Shown piece by piece: positions 41,121 through 64,000 of a DNA stretch of 64,000 bases. Source of the DNA: Synaphobranchus kaupii (lineage: Eukaryota; Chordata; Actinopteri; Anguilliformes; Synaphobranchidae); assembly GCA_029718625.1 (NCBI GenBank), contig CM056377.1:39122699-39186698 (forward strand), read 5' to 3'. Positions within the stretch are counted from its first letter, which is position 1. Every line of letters starts with the position of its first letter. The notes below the pieces were generated by a model. That model was not told the origin of the DNA, did not search any database, and saw only the letters and a list, made by a program, of their open reading frames with translations. The translations under genes and the position numbers were made by a program.

Positions 41121-43830
41121 TCAAAATGATGAATACATTCCAAGCCTCCTAGCAGCCTCTGACTTCTTTGGACATTTCCGTTGAGGAAAAGGGTAGTGGG
41201 AGCTGAAAGAAGGCAGGGAGGGTTGTTGTCCTGCCACATTCAGAGGTTTTGACCAGTTTTCAGGAGAGGAGATCTTCCTGGAGGCTGGGGTGACCTGCTC
41301 ACTCACATTCAAGTTTCCTGAAGCGATGGAATCTACTTCTTTGGATTCTGCACTCTCCTCAGAAAAGTCTTTGCTGCCTGTTAGGCTTCTTGTAGGATCA
41401 GGGCTGGCTGTGCTGACCTTTGTATCTAAGGTTTTTAACACATTGCCTCCTGCACTGGTCATCCGATGAATTCCTAAGTGGGTGCGCCAAGGAGTTTTGT
41501 CACTGTCGAGGTCATCAACAAAATTGAACTTTATCTCTCTGACTGGCAAATGCTCATCAAATACTTTGGGATATTTCACTTCCTGGTTAACAGTAACCAT
41601 GTTAACAAGGGACTTGCCACAAATGTCTTCATTGTTTGGTGCTGGTGAAGGGAGGAGAATGGGTTTGGAGGAGGGGGGAGGGGGGGGGGGGGTGACAATT
41701 AGTACCATGTGATTAATAATGCAAACATCTGTTAAGATGTTTTCATTGCTTAACAGAACAATCATATTGCATATTTCACATGATACCTTCTGTAATATGT
41801 TTTCACTGATATTTTTCATGACATGAACTGTAAACTCTGCACTGACCAGAATAAAGCTGTCAATCTGCTTCACAACTGACCAACATCACTGGTGACTAAC
41901 AACTCCAACTCACCAACATTCTCTTCATGATTCAATACAATTCTATAAAACTATTTGTATTACCCTTTAAACAAATTAATATTCATAGAGAAAAATCATC
42001 ATGCCTGACACACAAAACTTAATACACTTTCCCTATGGCTGAATACTCTACCAGAGTCAAGTCCTGACCCTTTCATTACATGGCTGCAATTTGGTGAGGG
42101 AAACATTTGTCCAATTACCAGTAAGAAGCATTTCTAGCTGGCAGTCCCCTGGGAGTCTATAGCTTTAGTGTCATAGTGCTAGCAATGTTGTAACTGTCAT
42201 GTACCAAACAGGATGCTACAAAATCTGGGTCAAGGAGTCTCTTGTATCAGAGAAATAGCATGATGATCCCTTCAGGTTAACAATGGGGACACTAATTATT
42301 AAGTCTGACAAAATAAGAAGGCAACATAACCTCAGACAAGCATCTGATATGCTTTCTATGGGCCCAGTCAATTGCATATGTCACAGTAGGCTACAGTTGT
42401 GAAGTTAAATATGTCAAGATGCTGTTCAGAATGAATTCCTGGCTAAGACAAACTAATCTAAAATCCACGGGCACACTACAATATAAAATCTTTGTAAGGT
42501 AAACCCATGAAACGCTGCACTTTGCAATAAACAGCAATATTCAACTGATATTTTAGATGAAAGACCTTCATAGAAATTAGGATAACACCAAGCAAGCATA
42601 TTTAAAATTATGCCAGACACATGCATTGCTGTCAGTTGGAAAATTGTTATCTATAGGCCTACATGTTGTGAAGATGCCATTTAATTTATGCTCTTTTCAT
42701 AACGAATTACTTGCATATAATAATAATTTAACAAAACATGGTTTTGGTAATCGGCTATCAAAAGCAATAATCAAATCCACATTTGAATAATGAGTCGTCT
42801 GTTACCCTGATTTGACATTTAAATGTAGCTATAATCAACATTGGAGCGCAATTTATACATAATATTAATTTAATCTTGTGGCCTATATGTAGGCTAACTA
42901 ATAGATCATGAAATCCACATCTAAAAACCGTAAAGACCCGGCAATTCATTTTTGTCCCCTGTAGCCTAGGCACACGCGAGTCTCTGGTCTTCATTTCAAG
43001 AACCATTTACTCTGCTATGCCGAAACCTACACACATTTAATAAATTGAAATACTTAAAATTTGCCGGGTGTTAGGAGGTTATAGCCTATGAGTCTGATGT
43101 TTATTTCAAAACGCACCATTGCCTGGTTTTGACCTCACCGCACCTGCATCCAAATAGACTGACGAGGCGAATGCTTTTAAAAAATAAATAAATAAATAAT
43201 CAAACACAAACTCTAGCCTACACTAGTGCAGTAGGCCATCTAAAATAATATGATTATGATTAGTTTGTACTAAACACATTGCTAAGTAGGCTTGGCTATA
43301 GACTAAAATCAATAAACTGGTTAACTTCTCCTTGAATACGCAAATATGGAGCCTAGCCTACACAACAGCTGAATTAGGCTAGCTAGCCTACTTCATACTT
43401 TTTACACAACTATAGCCTACATTTAGCCTAATGTCTAAGGCCATTTTAATGACACAATTAGCCTACTTCTAACTTCAAAATAATGCCATTGCGACTTGTA
43501 GCCCAGACTAAAAACATGTCCGATTGGAACGGAGGAAGCATTTTTCGTTAAATAGGTTCACTGCACCTAAACACGCTTACCTTTTCTAAATAAAACAACG
43601 CGCGTCTGGAGCATTTGCTTCCGTTTATTACAATCGTACTGCTCTCTCAAAAGTGCGATGTCCATTCTGGCGGGTGCCGCAAAAATCTCGGTTAGGGGAT
43701 CCTGAGAAAAGTGACTCGCGTCTCCACTTTTTCCTCCTAACTCACAACCTCTGATGACCTGTTCGCATAAACACGTCAAACCCGAACAGCAGCGTGATAA
43801 CATCCTGCTCGTTGACATGCATCGATCCAA
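41121..43830 (-). CDS. C9orf152-like protein, two exons
   Basis: Exon 1 is 43830-43581 and exon 2 is 41641-41121 (TGA), joined in phase to 256 residues. The family is recognised from two conserved blocks. One is an N-terminal helix (LREQYDCNKRKQMLQTRVVL; human C9orf152 has LRAQYEGLKRQQ...). The other is a C-terminal signature (YPFPQRKCPKKSEAARRLG, with human YPFPQRK...AARNLGLYG). A middle block KTPWRTHLGIHRM matches human KSPWHTHLEMHCL. The region between is low-complexity and Ser-rich. No transmembrane segment or enzyme motif is seen and the family function is unknown. The start is the first in-frame ATG; a later Met (in ARMDIALLREQ) is an alternative. The acceptor follows an extreme pyrimidine tract, mostly C, at about 41650-41690. 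Confidence 0.8.
42930..43085. repeat. MITE-like repeat in intron of the C9orf152-like gene
   Basis: Left end AAAGACCCGGCAATTC and right end TTTGCCGGGTGTTAGGAGGT are inverted repeats; the interior (GTCTCTGGTCTTCATTTCAA) matches the copy at 6441-6600. Confidence 0.6.
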
Positions 43831-45738
43831 ATTAAACGCTATGCTCTATTTCAAAAATCACTTGTCAAGCGTGATATAAAACGACGTTGAGAAATGTTCT
43901 TGCGAACTTTTTAAACTTAGTTTGGCACCTAGCCTGCACGAAGGAAAAGCAAACAATGGGGGGCACTTCCAGATTGCTTCAAGAAAACATGCTGAGAGGT
44001 AACGGAAAAAGTAAATACATCTGATCTACAATATCTTGGGTTTATAGCTAATTTGCGATTTAGAAAGGTCAGTCAACAATAAGTTTATAATGTTGGAAAG
44101 CTATGGGGTCAAACAACATAGACTAGCCTAGGCTATAAACTAATTAATACCTGGAAGAGGTAGGCTATGCAATGCTCCCGGTGTTAGACAGGCCTACATT
44201 ATAACAATGAACACATTTCTCAGTTTGTATGAAAAATCCATATTAAATGTATACCATCTTTAATCACAAGGTTAAAAATTAACACAATGCTATGACGTAT
44301 GTTGTTTTTGTATTATTTTTGGCATATAGCCTAACTGAGACGATATCTCTTTCTACATCAATGCTGGATGTTGACTGACTCAACTGTGTTGATGTAATGG
44401 GTGAGTCCTGTTTTTGCCAGACATAAGATCACTAATAACCAATTGACGTTTGGCCTTATGTTTGAAATTATTTAAATTTGTAAAATATAACGCTCAATAG
44501 GCATAAATGTAACCTTTTAATGTAAGCCTAGACAAAAAACAACTGCACACTCAGTAAATATTTGTTTATTGAATTATGGTAAAAACTGTATCGTTACATG
44601 TATTTGCAGTGCAATTCATAATTCATTCTGTTACATGCAGATTATGAGGTCCATCGGTGGTGCATTTTGGGCTGCTTGTCATCAGGCATCATGCATAATA
44701 TTATAGCTGACATGACCCACAGCTAAATTATAATGCCTATCATAAAAAAAAACTATTCTTCAAATTCAATCATCTCATCATTGTTTTGTGCAATCAATCA
44801 ATCAATCTATCTATCAATCAACCTTTATTTAATTCTCGGAAGACACATTTTAATGGTGCCGAGATTACAGAAACATTCAAACAACATCAGCAACAATAAC
44901 AGTACTTTAAAAAAATAAAAACAATATAAAATAAGTGCAAAAATATTAATAATAAACAGTAAATTTGTAATAAATTAATAATAACTAAAATAATAAATGT
45001 TCAAAAGGACAATTATTAAAAAACAATTACACTCAAATGTAACTAAGGTTGAGATCAAAGACTTAAAATGACCAAGAGTTAAAACAGAGTTTCAATGCCT
45101 TACATAGTGCATTAATGTACAAGATATTTTCTGGATGTGTCATCTGCACAGGGAGTAGTAGGTATACAAGTTAAAAGGGATAACATGTTTTGATCATATC
45201 ACCACATGCAAAAGGAAAAATTCAGTGCAGAAGGCTATCCTAATAAATTGAAAAATGACTGGGGTATTGAGTATTGTTTACTATGGAATGCATGGTGGTT
45301 TAGCACAATTTCAACCAAATCGAATCTGACATTCACAGCAGTAATAGCTACAGAAAAGAAAGTCAGTGCAGCCCACCAAAACAGCAACAAAACTATAATG
45401 GGTGGCTATATTTCTTTTGAGATTTCAGCTAAGTCCTGCACTTCCTTGAATGGTTTTAGGAATGATGTTAATTTCCTCTTGTTTAACTGTGCAAATATAG
45501 CTTGCACCAAGAATTTAGATTCATTATATTGATAAAATATAAAGTTATCTCTGATGTTCAAAGGAATAGCATACTTAGCATGCCTTAAAATATACAGGCC
45601 ATGTTGGTTGAGAGGGGTAAACATATTCAGCAGCACAGCTGAGAATTATTAACCTACGGTCTCTTTAAATTTTCTTTCAAGCGTTGGTAAGACAACACAC
45701 GCGCAGTACTACTTTCTTTTCTTCGTGTGGTTCATTCA
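43831..45738. other. Shared upstream region of the C9orf152-like gene and xylb
   Basis: The two genes are divergent, 1.9 kb apart. The region holds an (ATCA)n/(ATCT)n microsatellite with a repeat tail (44791-44835) and AT-rich DNA, and no further exon. The last 60 bases before the xylb ATG look like a 5'UTR. Confidence 0.4.
44791..44835. repeat. (ATCA)n/(ATCT)n microsatellite
   Basis: Tetranucleotide tract followed by ACCTTTATTT, a common 3' terminus of fish dispersed repeats. Confidence 0.8.
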
Positions 45739-62147
<16,409 letters not shown>

Positions 62148-62203
62148 GTAAGTAATTTCAGTGGATTTGCTGAAGGCCCTATATATACAGTATATACGTA
62201 TAT

Positions 62204-63360
62204 ACAGTGCATCCGGAAAGTATTCACAGCGCTTCACTTTTTCCACATTTTGTTCTGTTACAGCCTTATTCCAAAATTGATTAAATTCATTTTTCCCCTC
62301 AAAATTCTACACACAACACCCCATAATGACAATGTGAAAAAAGTTTTTTTGAGATTTTTGCAAATTTATTAAAAATAAAAAACTAAAATTTCTCATTTAC
62401 ATAAGTATTCATACCCTTTGCTTTAACGTATTTTTAAAGTATCATATTTCATATTTGGTCGCATATCCTTTACATGCTGTTACTTCCTGAAGTCTGTGAC
62501 CATCAACATCAAAAAACTGTCGATATCTTATTTTCAGGTACTGTTACAAGCGATACTATAACCTCTCTGCATTTGAATGGATCTCTATGGAAATTGGGGG
62601 GTGAGACTAGATTGAGCTGTAAATTACACTGGTACAGTATGGAACACATGGCTGGCTAAATGGCTGTAAGTTATCAAGGGTCTGAGCTATCAAACGAGCC
62701 CCAAACCATCACTCTGTTGCCAGATATGGAGTAGATGTGGATGGATCACTGCAAGGGTTATTTCTCCGGACTCATTTTCCTATAGAACTCTATGGGGAAA
62801 AAAGTCAGGAGAAACAACCCTTAAAGTGATCCATCCACATCTACTCCATATCTGGCAACAGAGTGATGGTTTGGGGCTTGTTTGATAGCTCAGACCCTTG
62901 ATAACTTACAGCCATTTAGCCAGCCATGTGTTCCATACTGTACCAGTGTAATTTACAGCTGAATCTAGTCTCACCCCCCAATTTCCATAGAGATCCATTC
63001 AAATGCAGAGAGGTTATAGTATCGCTTGTAACAGTACCTGAAAATAAGATATCGACAGTTTTTTGATGTTGATGGTCACAGACTTCAGGAAGTAACAGCA
63101 TGTAAAGGATATGCGACCAAATATGAAATATGATACTTTAAAAATACGTTAAAGCAAAGGGTATGAATACTTATGTAAATGAGAAATTTTAGTTTTTTTA
63201 AAATAAATTTGCAAAAATCTCAAAAAAACTTTTTTCACATTGTCATTATGGGGTGTTGTGAGGGAAAAAATGAATTTAATCAATTTTGGAATAAGGCTGT
63301 AACAGAACAAAATGTGGAAAAAGTGAAGCGCTGTGAATACTTTCCGGATGCACTGTATAT
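62204..63360. mobile_element. Giant palindromic element, copy B
   Basis: Arms mirror each other around about 62788: outer repeats begin CAGTGCATCCGGAAAGTATT and contain CACAGCGCTTCACTTTTTCC (Tc1-type terminus of many fish). Inner palindrome TGCTGTTACTTCCTGAAGTC...TGGCTGTAAGTTATCAAGGG is the same module as in copy A. Two 61-codon frames, 62474-62659 (+) and 62916-63101 (-), are the same protein save one residue, purely because of the mirror symmetry. No transposase. Lies in xylb intron 11. Confidence 0.85.
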
Positions 63361-63370
63361 ATATATTGAC

Positions 63371-63830
63371 AGGTGACAAATTAAAGGAAAAACCCCTACA
63401 GTGAGGGGGTCCAGTGGCTCTGTTATGCTGTGGGGGGCATTTTCCTGACATGGTTTGGGTCCAATTGTCCCCTTAGAGGGAAGGGTCACTGCAATTCAAT
63501 ACAAAGTTCTTCTGAGTGATCACCTTTATCCTATGATGAAACATTTCTATCCTGATGGGAGTGGTCTCTTCCATGATGACAATGCCCCCATTCACAGGGC
63601 AAGAGGGGTCACTGAATGGTTTGATGAGAATGCAAATTATGTTAATCATATGCTATGGCCTTCTGAGCCACCAGATCTCAACCCCATTGAGCACCTATGG
63701 GAGATTTTGGACCGACGTGTTAGACAGCACTCTCCACGAACATCATCAAAACACCAAATGAGGGAATATCTCTCTCTGGAAGAATGGTGTTCTAGCAATT
63801 ATAGCCCTTTTTATGCATAGTCCTCCCCAT
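63371..63830 (+). pseudogene. Truncated Tc1-like transposase remnant, copy 2
   Basis: Left junction GGTGACAAATTAAAGGAAAA as in copy 1 at 10048. A stretch at 63513-63800 is still open and contains [40 protein letters not shown] and [10 protein letters not shown], i.e. the second Asp and the Glu of a DDE triad. The N-terminal two thirds are absent. Confidence 0.75.
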
Positions 63831-63889
63831 TTTGGGACCAAAAGTATTTGGACAAATGAACATAAACTGAAATAAAAATCATATGTCTG

Positions 63890-64000
63890 TGACCCGACAA
63901 CATCAAAAGACTCGTGATATCTTATTTTCAGGTACTATTACAAAGGGTATGTCGGGTAAATGAGGACTAGGCAAAATGTGTATTATCTGAATCCAGCGGT
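63890..64000. mobile_element. Start of a third copy of the palindromic module
   Basis: GATATCTTATTTTCAGGTAC and the bases before it (a GTGACC...ACATCAAAA string) match the arm of copy B at about 62495-62555. The window ends before the rest. Confidence 0.5.

Noticed and set aside
41697..41873. N-terminal extension of the C9orf152-like exon 2 (MKQIDSFILVS...)
   Set aside because: It is read-through of the intron and its C-rich tract; a proper acceptor at 41642-41643 joins exon 1 in phase.
62474..63101. Two near-identical 61-residue frames on opposite strands
   Set aside because: They arise from the palindrome of copy B; no start context, homology or wider conservation.

Overview
This is vertebrate nuclear DNA, almost certainly from a teleost fish. 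All genes have GT-AG introns and the proteins are fish-like orthologues of vertebrate genes. The non-coding part is dense in Tc1/mariner, hAT-like and LTR elements and in TG/CA microsatellites, as is usual for teleosts. I cannot name the species. No bacterial, organellar or viral gene set is present.

Layout. (1) 3318-19471, plus strand: exons 3-8 of rheb (exons 1-2 lie left of the window), with polyadenylation signal at 19893. (2) 24166-28227, plus strand: a complete four-exon gamma-N crystallin gene with TATA box and candidate SOX and MAF sites. (3) 30353-38671, minus strand: nub1, 14 coding exons, with all splice sites and phases consistent but two single-base frameshifts, each at a 6-nt homopolymer. 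(4) 41121-43830, minus strand: a two-exon homologue of human C9orf152. (5) 45739-62147, plus strand: exons 1-11 of xylb (xylulokinase), about the first 295 residues; the rest lies beyond the right edge.

The rheb-crygn-nub1 order and orientations match human 7q36, where WDR86 sits between NUB1 and CRYGN; WDR86 is not seen here. The C9orf152-like gene and xylb map to different chromosomes in human, so a lineage-specific junction lies between nub1 and the right-hand genes. The genes do not form one pathway: Rheb activates mTORC1, gamma-N crystallin is a lens structural protein, NUB1 delivers NEDD8/FAT10-conjugated proteins to the proteasome, XYLB phosphorylates D-xylulose, and the C9orf152 family has no known function.

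The introns and intergenic DNA hold most of the unusual content: a palindromic module found inside two different inverted-repeat shells, two related solo LTRs (one with a hAT-like element inserted at its tip), a 180-bp hAT-type MITE family with three copies and readable target duplications, an internally deleted Tc1 encoding only a DNA-binding domain, a decayed Sleeping-Beauty-like transposon, a 2.9-kb unit bounded by long inverted repeats, and a near-perfect 190-bp hairpin. I found no wholly new biological system; the best leads are the nub1 double frameshift and the mobile-element structures.
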